Assembly: GCF_003797185.1 (NCBI RefSeq)
Contig: NZ_RKMH01000002.1
Location: forward strand, 186,001 to 250,000
Reading direction: 5' to 3'
Source: Gordonia oryzae
GTDB lineage: Bacteria > Actinomycetota > Actinomycetes > Mycobacteriales > Mycobacteriaceae
Length of the DNA: 64,000 nucleotides
Of the stretch, positions 17,426 through 28,114 are shown in pieces; positions within the stretch are counted from its first letter, which is position 1; each line of letters begins with the position of its first letter. Position numbers and translations under genes: made by a program. The notes under the pieces are model-generated. The model worked only from the letters and a program-made list of their open reading frames with translations. It was not told the origin of the DNA and ran no database searches.

Positions 17426-20400
17426 TCAGTACACATCGCGCACATAACGCTTGTCGGCGGCGAGTGCGTTGACGTACTGCTCGGCGCTCTTCTCCGACAG
17501 CTTTCCATACTGGGCGACAACACCTTTCAGTGTCGCGTGCACGTCGCGCGCCATTCGGCTCGCGTCACCGCACACATAGATTTGGGCGCCGGCGTGCAGC
17601 CATCGGTAGAGTTCGGCGCCGTGCTCGGCGATGCGGTCCTGCACGTAGATCTTGCGGTCCTGATCGCGGGAGAACGCGACATCGAGGCGGGTCAGTAGGC
17701 CATCGGAGAGCATGTCGGTGAGTTCGTGGCGATAGTAGAAGTCGGTGGCGCTGTGTTGTTCACCGAAGAACAACCAGTTGCGCCCGCTGTGTCCCAGGGC
17801 ACGCCGCTCGTGGAGGAATGCGCGAAATGGTGCGATCCCGGTGCCCGGTCCGATCATGATCATCGGGGTGTCGGGGTCGGCGGGTGGGCGAAAGTGGTTG
17901 GTGGGCGTCACGAAGACGCCGATCTCGGCGCTCTCGGCGTGGTCGGCGAGGAAGGTCGAACACACGCCGTTGCGTGGGGTGCCGTGTACGTTGTAGCGCA
18001 CCGCGGACACCGTCAGATGTACCTCACCTGGATCGGTCAGCGGAGACGACGAAATCGAGTAGGAGCGTGGCGCAAGGGGCTTGATCACATCAACCCATTC
18101 CTGTGCATCGGCGCAGACTCGAGTCGTCGCCAGGACGTCCACGGATTGCCGACCCCACGACCACGAGGCGAACTCGTCCTTGTTGCCGGGTGCGGTCAGT
18201 GCCGTCAATCTCTCATCGCCACTGCGCACGGCCATGAACCGCACGAGATCGGGTGTCAGGCGCGCTATTTCGAGATGATCGCGCAGCGCCGTGCCGAGCG
18301 TGATGGTGCCGGCCGGGTGGGCTGGTCCGTCCGGGATCTCCACCAAGACCTCTGGATCGAGACCGGTGTGGTGAAGCCACTCGTCGACGAGGCTCTCGCT
18401 ATTGCGCGGATAGACGCCGAGCGCATCGCCGGCGCGGTACTCCAAGGTGCCAGGCGGAAGGTGGAAGGCGAAGTTGCGCACATCCTTTGCCGAGCCGGAG
18501 GTGTTCAGTCGTCTGTTGTGGATCAGGCTGGTGCGCAACGGCTTCTTGCGTGAATACCCGGGCGCGATGACCTGCGCGGCGGGGTCGCGAACCTCGATGC
18601 GTGCGGCGGTGACGTCGGGGGTGGTCGGGGCCTCGGGTGTGAGACGGGTGAGAACACGCTCAAGCCACACCTCGGCGGGCTCCTCGAAGTCCGGTTCGCA
18701 GTCCACCCGATCGGTCAGGCGCGTCGCCCCGAGCTCGGCGAGCCGCTCGTCGAGTCTGCGTCCGTGGCCGCAAAAGTCGTCATAACTGGAGTCGCCGAAA
18801 GCCAGTACTGAATAGGTCAACTCGTGGAGTGCGGGCGTGTCGTCGGCGTTCAGGCGATCCCAGAAGCCGGTGCCGTTGTCGGGTGGTTCGCCATCGCCGG
18901 TGGTCGCCGTGACGAACAGTGCGGTGCCGGATAAGGCAGTCGGATCGCACTCGTCCATCGCCGTGGCCGTCACCGGATGTCCGCCCTCGCGCAGACGCGT
19001 GACAACGGTCTCGGCGAAGTCTTCGGCGTTGCCCATCTGCGACGCCCACAGGACGCTGATCGCTGCGCGCGACGCCGCCGGCGCCTCGACGGAATTCGCG
19101 TCGGCATCCGGGTCGGCGCGGACCGAGCGTGAGAACATCCCGGCCAGTACGCCGTTGACAAAGGTGGCGGTGTCCGCAGTGATCGGCGCGCTCGCGGGCA
19201 GGGTCGGCACCGCGGTGTGGGGCGGTGCTGCGCGGAGGCCGGCGACGAGGCCGGCGAGATAGGTCCGTTCGGCGTCGGTGAATGACGGGGTGGTGATCGC
19301 GGAAACGCCGAGGACCGACGCGAGCGAGTCGGCGAGCGCTGTCGACGCGGCGGGGGGCGCTGTCGGCGCGGCGGGGGGCGCTGTCGACGGAAGCGACCGC
19401 GCTGTTGGCGGTTCGGCGGCACCGACTCTGGTGAGGGCGACGGCACACACCTTGAACTCCGGCTGCTGGGAGGTGGGGTCGATGGCATCGGAGGTGACCG
19501 CGTTGATCGCGAGGCTCTCCCCCCAGAGGTCGTTCCAGTGGAAGGGGACGAAGACGCTTCCCGGCCGGACGCGGTCGGACACCTGCGCGGGCAGTACCGC
19601 ACGTCCGCGTCGCGAGGCCACCTCGACACGGTCGGTGTCGGAAATCGCCATCCGGGCAGCATCATCGGGGTGAATCTCGACGAACGGTCCGGACGTGAGC
19701 TTGTTCAGCGTGGCGACTCGCCCGGTCTTGGTCAGCGTGTGCCACTGGTGTGGGAGGCGCCCGGTGTTGAGCAGGACCGGAAAGTCGTCGTCGGGCATCT
19801 CCGCCGGATCGACGTGCGGCCGCGCGAAGAACTGCGCGCGACGCGTCGGTGTGGCAAAGGCCAACCGAGGGCGGGTGCCGTCGTCGAACTGGTGCAGCGT
19901 CTGGCTGCGACCGTCGTTGAGGTAGCGGACAGGGTGCCGTCCCTCGGCGTCGGTGTCCTCCGGCGGGCACGGCCATTGGATCGGGGAGTGGCGCAACCGC
20001 TCGTAGGTGACACCGCGCAGGTCATAGCCGGTGCGTGGGTTGTGAAACCGGCGGATCTCGTCGAAGATCTCCTCGGCGCTGTCGTAGGTGAATGCATCGG
20101 AATACCCCATTGCGCAAGCGATCCGGGCGATGATCTGCCAGTCCGGTAGCGCCTGGCCGGGTGCCGGCATGGCCGGGGAGAACAAGGTGATGTTGCGTTC
20201 GGAGTTGACCATGGTGCCGGTGGATTCACTCCACAGGGCGGCGGGCAGGACGACGTCTGCGTAGGCGTTGGTCTCGGTGGCGGCGAATGCGTCCTGGGTG
20301 ACGACAAGCTCGGCGTGACGGAGGCCGTCGATGACGGTACTCCGATTGGCCACCGAGGCAACAGGGTTGGTGCAGATGATCCAGCATGCCTTGATCTGTC

Positions 20401-21607
20401 CGTCGACCATGCGGGAGAACAAGTCGATGGTGCCGCCGCCGACACTGGTGCGGAGAGTCCCGGCGGGCAGACGCCATTGTTCTTCGACAAAGGCCCGGTC
20501 CTCGTCGGAGGTCACGGCACGCTGACCGGGTAGGCCCGCTCCCATGTAGCCCATCTCGCGGCCACCCATGGCGTTGGGCTGACCGGTCAGCGAGAACGGC
20601 CCGCTGCCGGGTCGGCAGATCGCGCCGGTGGCGAGGTGGAGATTGATCAGCGCGTTGGTGTTCCACGTTCCGTGCGTCGACTGGTTGAGACCCATCGTCC
20701 AACAACTCATCCAGTTGCCGGCGGTACCGATCAACGCCGCCGCGGCCCGCAGGTCCTTCTCGTCGATCCCGCAGATCTCGGCCACCTGCTCCGGCGGGTA
20801 CTGAGCGGCGAACTCGGGCATCTGCTCGAATCCGTCGGTGAACTCGGAGATGAACTCCTCGTCGAGATGGCTGCCGGTGATCAACAGATGGAGCAATCCG
20901 TTGAGCAGTGCGAGGTCGGTGCCGGAGCGGACGGGTAGATAGAGGTCGGCTTTGTCGGCGGTGGCGGTGCGTCGCGGGTCGGCGACGATGAGGGTGGCGC
21001 CGGCCTTGACGCGATCCATCATCCGCAGGAACAGGATCGGGTGGCAATCGGCCATGTTGGCGCCGATGACGAAGAAGACGTCGGCGTTGTCGAAGTCTTG
21101 ATATGAGCCCGGTGGGCCGTCGGCGCCGAGTGATTGCTTGTAGCCGGTGCCGGCGCTGGCCATGCACAGCCGTGAGTTGGACTCGATCTGGTTGGTACGG
21201 ATAAAGCCCTTGGCAAGCTTGTTGCTGAGGTACTGCGCCTCCATCGACATCTGACCGGACACGTACAGAGCCACCGCGTCGGGTCCGTGTTCGTCGATGA
21301 TGGTGCGCAGCCGCGTGGCTGTGTCGAGGAGAACGTCGTCGAGGTCGGCGGGCTGCGGCTCGGCGTCGCGGGAAGAACGCACCAGCGGGGCGGTCAGCCG
21401 GCCACCGGAGTTCAGCATGTCGGCGGTCGTGGAGCCCTTGGTGCACAACCGACCGAAGTTCGTGGGGTGATCCTTGCGCCCTGTGCTCTTGAGGACTCGT
21501 ATCGGCTCGTCCGAGTGGCCGGTGACAGTCAGATCGAGCCCGCAGCCGACCCCGCAATAGGCGCACAGTGTTGCAGTGGTCGACGGCGAAGTACGCGGCG
21601 GGCTCAC
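17426..21607 (-). CDS. narB: Assimilatory nitrate reductase fused to a CysJ-like flavoprotein
   Basis: A 1393-residue fusion. Residues 1 to about 720 are a NarB/NasA-type molybdopterin nitrate reductase with an N-terminal [4Fe-4S] site ([12 protein letters not shown], then LCTKG). An Ala/Pro linker near residues 730-765 follows. The C-terminal part is a sulfite-reductase flavoprotein-like electron module: flavodoxin/FMN domain at about 850-990 ([12 protein letters not shown]), FAD domain with [14 protein letters not shown] domain with [11 protein letters not shown] near 1245 and GEQHSATDF, ending in the typical VRDVY. NADPH can therefore feed electrons directly to nitrate without a separate reductase. 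GTG start at 21607. It is convergent with nirBD, whose product takes the nitrite onward to ammonium. Confidence 0.92.
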   Translation of the reverse strand: MSPPRTSPSTTATLCAYCGVGCGLDLTVTGHSDEPIRVLKSTGRKDHPTNFGRLCTKGSTTADMLNSGGRLTAPLVRSSRDAEPQPADLDDVLLDTATRLRTIIDEHGPDAVALYVSGQMSMEAQYLSNKLAKGFIRTNQIESNSRLCMASAGTGYKQSLGADGPPGSYQDFDNADVFFVIGANMADCHPILFLRMMDRVKAGATLIVADPRRTATADKADLYLPVRSGTDLALLNGLLHLLITGSHLDEEFISEFTDGFEQMPEFAAQYPPEQVAEICGIDEKDLRAAAALIGTAGNWMSCWTMGLNQSTHGTWNTNALINLHLATGAICRPGSGPFSLTGQPNAMGGREMGYMGAGLPGQRAVTSDEDRAFVEEQWRLPAGTLRTSVGGGTIDLFSRMVDGQIKACWIICTNPVASVANRSTVIDGLRHAELVVTQDAFAATETNAYADVVLPAALWSESTGTMVNSERNITLFSPAMPAPGQALPDWQIIARIACAMGYSDAFTYDSAEEIFDEIRRFHNPRTGYDLRGVTYERLRHSPIQWPCPPEDTDAEGRHPVRYLNDGRSQTLHQFDDGTRPRLAFATPTRRAQFFARPHVDPAEMPDDDFPVLLNTGRLPHQWHTLTKTGRVATLNKLTSGPFVEIHPDDAARMAISDTDRVEVASRRGRAVLPAQVSDRVRPGSVFVPFHWNDLWGESLAINAVTSDAIDPTSQQPEFKVCAVALTRVGAAEPPTARSLPSTAPPAAPTAPPAASTALADSLASVLGVSAITTPSFTDAERTYLAGLVAGLRAAPPHTAVPTLPASAPITADTATFVNGVLAGMFSRSVRADPDADANSVEAPAASRAAISVLWASQMGNAEDFAETVVTRLREGGHPVTATAMDECDPTALSGTALFVTATTGDGEPPDNGTGFWDRLNADDTPALHELTYSVLAFGDSSYDDFCGHGRRLDERLAELGATRLTDRVDCEPDFEEPAEVWLERVLTRLTPEAPTTPDVTAARIEVRDPAAQVIAPGYSRKKPLRTSLIHNRRLNTSGSAKDVRNFAFHLPPGTLEYRAGDALGVYPRNSESLVDEWLHHTGLDPEVLVEIPDGPAHPAGTITLGTALRDHLEIARLTPDLVRFMAVRSGDERLTALTAPGNKDEFASWSWGRQSVDVLATTRVCADAQEWVDVIKPLAPRSYSISSSPLTDPGEVHLTVSAVRYNVHGTPRNGVCSTFLADHAESAEIGVFVTPTNHFRPPADPDTPMIMIGPGTGIAPFRAFLHERRALGHSGRNWLFFGEQHSATDFYYRHELTDMLSDGLLTRLDVAFSRDQDRKIYVQDRIAEHGAELYRWLHAGAQIYVCGDASRMARDVHATLKGVVAQYGKLSEKSAEQYVNALAADKRYVRDVY

Positions 21608-21802
21608 CGTCCCAGGGTCGGTACCGTGTGTTTCACGACCCGAATGCCGCGGTTACGTGGCAATCAACTTGGCCTCACAGCGGTGGTCGGTCGATGTGCG
21701 GGCAATCGTCAGTCGGGCGGAACCGCGCCGCGTCGCTGGTACCGGCGCAGCCCCGCACCGCGGGTCCCACGCTCGGTGCGAAAGTTCGCACGACCTGCGC
21801 GT

Positions 21803-21821
21803 TGCTCAGACAGCTCTCAGT
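21803..21821 (+). promoter_or_regulatory. Candidate MprA box upstream of mprA
   Basis: TGCTCAGA-CAG-CTCTCAGT is two eight-base direct repeats sharing CTCAG, separated by three bases. This 8-3-8 layout is the one described for the M. tuberculosis MprA box. It lies 24 bases before the mprA ATG, which fits autoregulation. The 237-base gap to narB holds no gene; a GC-rich stretch with inverted CCGCG/CGCGG pairs sits in the middle. Confidence 0.5.
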
Positions 21822-21844
21822 AGTTGTGGATAAAACTAGTACCC

Positions 21845-22531
21845 ATGCGGATACTCGTGGTCGACGACGATCGGGCCGTGCGTGAGTCGTTACGCCGATC
21901 GCTCACCTTCAACGGCTACACCGTCGACACCGCAGGTGACGGCATCGAAGCGCTGGAGAAGGTGATAGCCGAGCGACCCGACGTCGCCATCCTCGATGTG
22001 ATGATGCCGCGCCTCGACGGCCTCGAGGTATGCCGGCGATTGCGTTCCACCGGAGACGACCTGCCGATTCTGGTGCTCACTGCGCGCGATTCGGTGTCCG
22101 AGCGGGTGGCCGGCCTCGACGCCGGGGCCGATGACTACCTCCCCAAGCCGTTCGCGATGGAGGAACTGCTCGCGCGTCTGCGTGCCCTGCTGCGTCGCGC
22201 GGCCCCCGAGGACGGCGCCGACTCGGAGACTCTGACGTTCGTGGATCTCTCCCTCGACCCGGTAACCCGCGACGTCTACCGCGGCGAACGCCAGATCAGT
22301 CTGACGCGCACCGAGTTCGCGCTGCTGGAAATGCTGATGGCCAATCCGCGGCGGGTGCTCTCGCGCAGCCGGATCCTCGAAGAGGTGTGGGGATACGACT
22401 TCCCGACCTCCGGAAATGCCCTCGAGGTCTACGTCGGCTACCTACGCCGCAAGACCGAGGCCGACGGGGAGACGCGTCTGATCCACACCGTGCGCGGCGT
22501 CGGATACGTGCTGCGGGAGACGCCGCCGTAG
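21845..22531 (+). CDS. mprA: Response regulator MprA (OmpR family)
   Basis: A 228-residue regulator. The receiver domain has the acidic pair DDD at residues 7-9, phospho-acceptor D51 (AILDVMMP) and the switch lysine in DDYLPKPF. The C-terminal winged helix ([20 protein letters not shown]-like, [23 protein letters not shown]) binds DNA. With MprB and the PepD protease it forms the cell-envelope stress pathway known in mycobacteria. The stop overlaps the GTG of mprB by one base. Confidence 0.93.
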   Translation: MRILVVDDDRAVRESLRRSLTFNGYTVDTAGDGIEALEKVIAERPDVAILDVMMPRLDGLEVCRRLRSTGDDLPILVLTARDSVSERVAGLDAGADDYLPKPFAMEELLARLRALLRRAAPEDGADSETLTFVDLSLDPVTRDVYRGERQISLTRTEFALLEMLMANPRRVLSRSRILEEVWGYDFPTSGNALEVYVGYLRRKTEADGETRLIHTVRGVGYVLRETPP

Positions 22532-24183
22532 TGGCCAACCCCGGAGGTTTCCCGGCGGGCGCCCAGACCGATTCCGCGTCGCCGCCGCCGTTGACCGAGA
22601 TGCACGCCACGTCGGACACACCGACGTCACCCTTGCACGCGTCGATCCCACACGAGACGACTCCGCACGCGTCGGCGATGAAACCCGGCAGCTCGATGCC
22701 CCCGCGGATTCGTCGAGGTGTCGCGCGCCGATGGTTTCGACTGCCCAAGCACGGTGAGCGCGAGATGCGTGCACCGATGCCGCTGACGCGCTCGGTCTCC
22801 CTGCGCGTGCGCGTGACGCTGCTGTCGGCGACGGTGGTGCTGCTCGCCGTGAGTCTGATGGCTGCGGCGGCCTACTTCGTTGTCTCCCGCGCGATGTACA
22901 ACGAGATCGATACCGGGCTGGAGAGCCGTGCCGACGGCATGACGTTGCTGGCCAAGAGCGGCACGATCAACCAGCGTCCGGAAGCGCTGCTGACCGGAAC
23001 CGTGTTCTCCACCAGTATCTCCATCGGCCTCGTTCGCCCCGACGGCATTGCGGTCACCGTCGGTGAGGTGCCGTTCGGTGACGCCGAGCGGTCGGTGGCG
23101 ATGTCGCCGACGCGGCCGGGCAACAACGCACAGAGCCTGCGGACGATCAACAACCAGCGGGTGCTCGCCCGCAAACTCGACGACGGCAGCACCCTGATCC
23201 TGGCGCAGTCGTTGCTGCACACCGATCGCACACTGAAACGTCTGGCGTGGGTGCTCTTCGTGGTCGGCTGCGGCGGGGTGGCTCTCGCGGCGCTGGCCGG
23301 CATGGCCGTGGCCCGAGCGGGGCTGAGACCCGTTGCCAGGCTCACGCGGGCTACCGAGCGGGTGGCCCGAACCCGGGACCTCACGCCGATCCCGGTTACC
23401 GGCAACGACGAGCTGGCACGTCTGACCGAGAGTTTCAACACGATGCTGCGAGCGCTCGCCGAATCGCGGGACCAGCAGGCGAGACTGGTCGCCGATGCCG
23501 GGCACGAGTTACGTACACCGTTGACGTCGCTGCGCACCAACCTCGAACTGCTGATCGCCTCGAGCGAGCCCGGCGCGCCACCGGTACCCACTGCCGACAT
23601 GGTGGAACTGCGCTCGGACGTGATGGCCCAGATCGGCGAATTGTCGACGCTGGTCGGCGATCTCGTCGACCTTGCCCGCGAGGATGCGCCCGAGGTGGTG
23701 CACGAGGAGATCGATCTCGGTGAGGTTGTTTCGGGCGCGCTCGAGCGGGTGCGTCGTCGCCGATCGGATGTGGAATTCACCACGACACTGGTGCCGTGGT
23801 TCGTCTTCGGTGATCAGCATGGCCTCGCCCGCGCGGTGCTCAACCTGCTCGACAATGCCGCCAAGTGGTCGCCGCGCGGTCGCACGGTGGAGGTGATGCT
23901 CACCCAGCTGACCCCTACCACCGCAGAACTGGCCGTCGCCGACGCCGGCCCCGGCATTCCCGAGGAGGACCGGGCGCTGGTGTTCGAGCGCTTCTACCGC
24001 GCCACTCAGTCACGGTCGATGCCCGGGTCGGGACTTGGGCTGGCGATCGTGCGTCAGGTGGTGGTCCGCATGGGCGGCACGGTACGTGCCGAACAGTCAC
24101 ACCTCGGAGGAGCAGTCATCCGAATGACATTGCCGGGGCATCCGGCGCCGATGGAACCAACGCCGCAGGTGGTTCGTCAGTAG
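22531..24183 (+). CDS. mprB: Sensor histidine kinase MprB
   Basis: A 550-residue membrane sensor if the GTG at 22531, which overlaps the mprA stop, is used. The first 75 residues are then a low-complexity Pro/Ser/His-rich tail, so an ATG near 22765 is also possible. Two membrane helices (around LLSATVVLLAVSLMAAAAYF and VLFVVGCGGVALAALAG) flank an extracytoplasmic domain. HAMP follows, then the H-box DAGHELRTPLTS (about H324), N-box LLDNAAKWS and G-boxes DAGPGIPEEDR and GSGLGLAIV. It phosphorylates MprA on envelope stress. Confidence 0.92.
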   Translation: MANPGGFPAGAQTDSASPPPLTEMHATSDTPTSPLHASIPHETTPHASAMKPGSSMPPRIRRGVARRWFRLPKHGEREMRAPMPLTRSVSLRVRVTLLSATVVLLAVSLMAAAAYFVVSRAMYNEIDTGLESRADGMTLLAKSGTINQRPEALLTGTVFSTSISIGLVRPDGIAVTVGEVPFGDAERSVAMSPTRPGNNAQSLRTINNQRVLARKLDDGSTLILAQSLLHTDRTLKRLAWVLFVVGCGGVALAALAGMAVARAGLRPVARLTRATERVARTRDLTPIPVTGNDELARLTESFNTMLRALAESRDQQARLVADAGHELRTPLTSLRTNLELLIASSEPGAPPVPTADMVELRSDVMAQIGELSTLVGDLVDLAREDAPEVVHEEIDLGEVVSGALERVRRRRSDVEFTTTLVPWFVFGDQHGLARAVLNLLDNAAKWSPRGRTVEVMLTQLTPTTAELAVADAGPGIPEEDRALVFERFYRATQSRSMPGSGLGLAIVRQVVVRMGGTVRAEQSHLGGAVIRMTLPGHPAPMEPTPQVVRQ

Positions 24184-24249
24184 AGAGATGACTCGGCAGC
24201 GATGCCCAGGACTGTGTCCGCGCGCAGGCCAGGTACTTGATCGCCTAGG

Positions 24250-24266
24250 GTTGTCTGCGCCACAAC
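24250..24266. promoter_or_regulatory. Inverted repeat in the mprB-pepD gap
   Basis: GTTGT-CTGCGCC-ACAAC lies about 120 bases before pepD. The gap of about 200 bases could carry a separate pepD promoter, as in mycobacteria, but no clear -35/-10 or SigE-type element could be assigned. Confidence 0.25.
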
Positions 24267-24386
24267 AACGGTGACGGACACCCGCGGTGACAACCACGGC
24301 AAGCGACACATGACCGGTGCCGACGACACGACTGGCGGACATGCGCCCGCCGGCAGGGATTCTCGACGAAAGATGTGGGGACGACG

Positions 24387-25967
24387 ATGACGGGTGGAGG
24401 TTCGCACCGCGGGCCGTTCGGTGATGACGCGCAGAACTCCGGTGGCGCGCCGAACTACGGTGAGTCCGGGTGGACGGGAGCCTATGGTCGTCCGGGCCAG
24501 GAGCCGGGTGCGCCCGGATATTCGCCCGGTCCCTCGACCGGCCCTATTCCCACTTATGATTCGCCCCACTACGGGTCTCCCCACTACGGCTCGTCGGGCT
24601 CGGCGCCGTGGGAACGGACCTCAACCTACGGCGACAGCTCCGGATCGAACCCGGAATCGCAGTCGCAAACAACGGGTTTCGGTGAGAGCAGTGCTGCGCC
24701 CACGCAGTCCTTCGGTGCCGGATCCCACGGCGGGGCGGAGCCGTACGGCGCATACGGTGCAGGATCGGGTCCGATCGGGCCGTCGGGACCGCCCCCGGGA
24801 ACCGGTTTCGGTGATCGGCAACCACTACCGGAACCGCAGGGCCCCAAGAAGAATTCTCGTGGCGGATTGATCGCGGCGCTCGTCGCCGGTGCGCTGGTGA
24901 TCGGCCTGGTGGCCGGTGGCGTCGGCGGAGTCGTCGGGTCCCGGCTCAACGACGACTCGACGTCGACGGCGGCCAATAACCAACCGCTCGGTGGCGATCC
25001 CAGCGCGCGTGACAGCGGCTCTGTGCCGGCACCGGAGGGTTCGGTCCAGCAGGTGGCTGCGCAAACCCTGCCGTCGGTGGTGTCGATCGACGTCACCGCG
25101 GGCACCGAGCAGGCTGAGGGTTCGGGCGTCGTGCTCAGCGCCGACGGCGTCATCATGACCAACAACCACGTGGTGAGCGGTAGTAATGGCCGCCCGGCCA
25201 CCGACGTCGTCGTGAACTTCCAGGACGGCTCGCGTTCCGCGGCTCGCGTGCTGGGTGCCGATCCCATCTCCGATATCGCAGTCATCAAGGTCGACAAGTC
25301 CGGCCTGACCCCGATCAAGGTAGGGACCTCCGACAATCTCGCGGTCGGCCAGGACGTCATCGCCATCGGAGCGCCGCTGGGCCTGCAGGGCACGGTCACC
25401 ACCGGCATCATCTCCGCATTGAACCGCCCGGTCTCCACACAACGCGAGGGCGACACCACCTCGGTGATCGACGCGATTCAGACCGACGCGGCGATCAATC
25501 CCGGCAATTCCGGTGGCGCGTTGGTCAACGCGCGTGGTGCACTGATCGGTGTGAACACCGCCATCGCCACTCTCGGCGGCGGCAGCGGCGGCGAGGAGCA
25601 GCAGACCGGCAGCATTGGACTCGGCTTCGCGATCCCCATCGACCAGGCGATTCGAGTGGCCAACGAACTCCGCGACACCGGAAAGGCAACCCACGCCGGT
25701 CTCGGGGTGTCGGTGCGGCCGAGTACCGATCCGAACTCCCCCGGAGCGCTCATCGCCGACGTACAGGCCGGTGGCCCGGCCGCAGCGGCCGGAATTCCCA
25801 AGGGTGCGATCGTCACCAAGATCGACGACCGCAACATCGCCACTGGTGACGCCCTCGTGGCGGCGGTGCGCTCCCACAACCCCGGTGATCGAGTCCAGGT
25901 CACTTACACCGCAGGCGGACAAACGAAGACAGTGACGGTGCAATTGGCGACGTTGCAGTCGAACTGA
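24387..25967 (+). CDS. pepD: HtrA-family serine protease PepD (DegP-like)
   Basis: A 526-residue membrane-anchored protease/chaperone. Residues 1-155 are a cytoplasmic Gly/Pro/Tyr/Ser-rich tail. One membrane helix lies near 159-185 (LIAALVAGALVIGLVAGG). The trypsin-like domain outside the membrane has catalytic His in TNNHVV, Asp in SDIAVIK and Ser in NPGNSGGAL. A single PDZ domain ends the protein. It degrades or refolds damaged envelope proteins and feeds back on MprAB. The ATG at 24387 is preferred over a GTG at 24375 because GGGG lies seven bases before it. Confidence 0.93.
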   Translation: MTGGGSHRGPFGDDAQNSGGAPNYGESGWTGAYGRPGQEPGAPGYSPGPSTGPIPTYDSPHYGSPHYGSSGSAPWERTSTYGDSSGSNPESQSQTTGFGESSAAPTQSFGAGSHGGAEPYGAYGAGSGPIGPSGPPPGTGFGDRQPLPEPQGPKKNSRGGLIAALVAGALVIGLVAGGVGGVVGSRLNDDSTSTAANNQPLGGDPSARDSGSVPAPEGSVQQVAAQTLPSVVSIDVTAGTEQAEGSGVVLSADGVIMTNNHVVSGSNGRPATDVVVNFQDGSRSAARVLGADPISDIAVIKVDKSGLTPIKVGTSDNLAVGQDVIAIGAPLGLQGTVTTGIISALNRPVSTQREGDTTSVIDAIQTDAAINPGNSGGALVNARGALIGVNTAIATLGGGSGGEEQQTGSIGLGFAIPIDQAIRVANELRDTGKATHAGLGVSVRPSTDPNSPGALIADVQAGGPAAAAGIPKGAIVTKIDDRNIATGDALVAAVRSHNPGDRVQVTYTAGGQTKTVTVQLATLQSN

Positions 25968-26014
25968 CCGAATTAGGTGATTCGTTCGGCATGACTGCGA
26001 CGAATCGCCAGGAC

Positions 26015-26069
26015 GAATCACCAAGCAACGCCGAATCACCAAGCAACGCCGAATCACCACGAGCACGCC
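26015..26069 (+). repeat. 18-base tandem repeat before moaB2
   Basis: GAATCACCAAGCAACGCC occurs at 26015-26032 and 26033-26050, with a third degenerate copy to about 26069. It lies in the pepD-moaB2 gap. No function is evident. Confidence 0.8.
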
Positions 26070-26103
26070 GCGGGCGTGTGCGAACGCAGAGAGGACAGTG
26101 GCC

Positions 26104-26727
26104 ATGATGACCAGCGACTCCGATTTTCAGGTGGCTGAGCTCCCGATGACCGAAGGCGTCGAGGTGGATCCGGCCGACGTGGTGGCCGCCGATGCCGCCG
26201 CCCTCGCATTCGCAGCACGCCAGGGCGGCTCGGTACGCGAGTCCGCGGGCGACGAGGTGGGTCGAGCGTTGGTCGTCGTGGTCGACGACAAGGTGGCCCA
26301 CGGCGATATCGAGAACCCACTCGGCCCGCTGGTGGGGGAGTTGCTGGAGGAGGCCGGATTCCACGTCGACGCGACGATCCTCGTCCCCGGCGACGAGGTG
26401 GAGATCCGCAACGCACTGAACACCGCGGTGATCGGCGGGGTAGACCTGGTGGTATCGGTCGGCGGTGTGGGCGTGGGTGCTCGCGATGTCGCGCCGGAAG
26501 CGACCGAACCACTCCTGGATCGACGGCTGCGCGGTATCGAGGAGGCCGTTCGGAGTTCAGGACTGGCTGCGGGTGCCACCGACGGCGGACTTTCGCGCGG
26601 GCTGGCCGGAATCTCGGGGCAGACGCTCGTGGTCAATATCGCCGATTCGCGGGCGGCTGTCCGCGACGGCATGGCGACCGTGGCGCCCCTCGCAAAACAT
26701 GTGATCTCCAACATCAGGGATTTCTGA
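26104..26727 (+). CDS. MoaB2-like molybdopterin-binding (MogA/MoaB) protein
   Basis: A 207-residue MoaB/MogA-fold protein. The family features are ALVVVVDDKVAHG, the LLEEAGFHVD strand-helix, LVVSVGGVGVGARDVAPEA and GLAGISGQTLVVNI. The standard TGGTG of active MogA is changed to VGGVGVG, as in the MoaB2 branch that lies after pepD in mycobacteria. Adenylation of molybdopterin is therefore uncertain. The first 45 residues are an acidic extension. The ATG at 26104 follows GAGAGG with good spacing. Confidence 0.82.
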   Translation: MMTSDSDFQVAELPMTEGVEVDPADVVAADAAALAFAARQGGSVRESAGDEVGRALVVVVDDKVAHGDIENPLGPLVGELLEEAGFHVDATILVPGDEVEIRNALNTAVIGGVDLVVSVGGVGVGARDVAPEATEPLLDRRLRGIEEAVRSSGLAAGATDGGLSRGLAGISGQTLVVNIADSRAAVRDGMATVAPLAKHVISNIRDF

Positions 26728-26750
26728 CCCTGTCAGATCCACGCACTCGG

Positions 26751-27011
26751 ATGGGGTGGACCTTGCCCGCACATGAGACCCACGGCGAGGGTGACACGGC
26801 ACACCGATGCGCCCAGGAGCAGGGATCGTCCGATCCAAAATCGGTCGGTGAGCAGTCGATTCGTGCTCGAGACGCGGCGCGACGCCGCCGTGATCTTGAC
26901 GCGATCTTTGGAGATTCGTTACCCGAAACAACGCGCGATGAACGTGATCTGCGTCATATCGATGAGGGGCGCGCTCGCTACGACCGGGAACGTCCGCCGC
27001 ACTACGAGTAG
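26751..27011 (+). CDS. Small conserved hypothetical protein, charged
   Basis: An 86-residue protein. The last 60 residues are strongly charged (SVGEQSIRARDAARRRRDLDAIF, then FGDSLPETTRDERD and a basic tail ending PPHYE). The pattern resembles small actinobacterial proteins of unknown role. The first 25 residues are less convincing, and no start has a clear ribosome site, so the true start may be downstream. Confidence 0.5.
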   Translation: MGWTLPAHETHGEGDTAHRCAQEQGSSDPKSVGEQSIRARDAARRRRDLDAIFGDSLPETTRDERDLRHIDEGRARYDRERPPHYE

Positions 27012-27383
27012 CGTTCACAGCGCCTACAACAGCCAGTTTTCCTGTCATTAACATTCGGTATTGTTTCGATTGCTCAGGATGGATGCGGCATGGCGAATGA
27101 ATTATCTGAGACATCGCTGATTCCAGCTGTTGCCCTCTTTGTGACCTCTCAGATAGCGTTCGCACCGACTACACCGGTACCCAGCGTGGAGGACCGGTAG
27201 CGGGTCCTGCAGAACCACGTAAGTGGCGATGCAGTGGCGGCGAGGGCGGTTCACCTCTTGTTAACCCGGTTGATGTGATCGGGTTACCTGAGTTGGACAC
27301 GATGCCCTCGACCGCCGAGGTCAGGACGGGACGTGTGGGTGCATGTTCCGCGAGATTTAGCCGAATCCTGTGAGAGGGAACGA
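27012..27383. other. Promoter and leader region of the porin genes
   Basis: About 370 bases without a gene. The first 150 bases (27040-27160) are notably AT-rich for this genome, as expected for a strong promoter. A good ribosome site GAGAGGG precedes the first porin. I found no riboswitch-like fold. Confidence 0.45.
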
Positions 27384-28037
27384 ATGAGCAAGTTCAGCAA
27401 GCTTGGGCTGCGCCGTGCTGCGGGGGCATGCGCCATCACCGCAGCCGCGGCGATCGGTCTGGCAAGCATGGGTACGGGAAACGCCGCGGCAGCTCCCTTG
27501 CCGAATGGTTCCAAGGTTGTCACCGGTCTCGATGGTGAGACGGTCCAGACCATCCGCACCGGCGAGAATGCATGGCCTGTGCCTTCGCTGGCGGCCAATG
27601 GTGCTGGGCGTGCCGCTGAGGTCTCGGGTGTGTACACCGTGAAAGCAAATGACGGTGTGACCGGACGTGTGTATGTCGGCTTCTTGATCGGCTGCCAGAT
27701 CAATATCTCGGGGATGTCGGGTGGCCTCGGGGGCAGTCTCGACCTGACGACTGGTCTTCCTTCGGCATCGGCCTCGCTGGCTGTCCCACTGACGCCGGGC
27801 ACCGTGAAGGCTGTCAAGGTCGATTACAAGACCATCGGTGACAAAGGCATTGCCGCCTTCCAGCTTGACCATTTCGGGATCGACGTTCAGCAGTGTGGCG
27901 GCTTTGCGCAAGCTCGCTCGTTTGTGTACGTCATGGCCGGCAAGGGCTTCAAGGTCGACACCGACAATGACGTGATCGACAGCGATGGTGGCTACATCCA
28001 GTCCACGCTTTGGGGCAAGCCCTTCAGTCTCAACTGA
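27384..28037 (+). CDS. MspA-family porin 1
   Basis: A 217-residue secreted protein. A signal peptide (basic start, AAGACAITAAAAIGLASMG, cleavage near NAAAAP) is followed by an MspA-type beta domain: PLPNGSKVVTGLDGETV, VSGVYTV, VYVGFLIGCQI, VPLTPGTVKAV, FGIDVQQCGGFAQARSF, ending in WGKPFSLN. Such porins form octameric channels through the mycolic-acid outer membrane and admit small hydrophilic solutes. Two cysteines could form a disulphide. It is followed closely by a paralogue. Confidence 0.92.
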   Translation: MSKFSKLGLRRAAGACAITAAAAIGLASMGTGNAAAAPLPNGSKVVTGLDGETVQTIRTGENAWPVPSLAANGAGRAAEVSGVYTVKANDGVTGRVYVGFLIGCQINISGMSGGLGGSLDLTTGLPSASASLAVPLTPGTVKAVKVDYKTIGDKGIAAFQLDHFGIDVQQCGGFAQARSFVYVMAGKGFKVDTDNDVIDSDGGYIQSTLWGKPFSLN

Positions 28038-28114
28038 GTGGCAGCAGACAAACCAGCAACAACTCTGAGATTTCTCTGCTGCACAGGCAGATAGACATTC
28101 CACGAAGGGGAATC

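Noticed and set aside
26015-26069. Short direct repeats considered as a CRISPR array
   Set aside because: Units are contiguous without spacers and no cas genes are near; it is a simple tandem repeat.
24825-26105. Long minus-strand open frame opposite pepD
   Set aside because: Antisense shadow of a high-GC gene; the plus strand has the complete protease triad.
27012-27383. Possible riboswitch in the porin leader
   Set aside because: No conserved aptamer core or long-range stem could be drawn; AT-rich promoter sequence explains the region.
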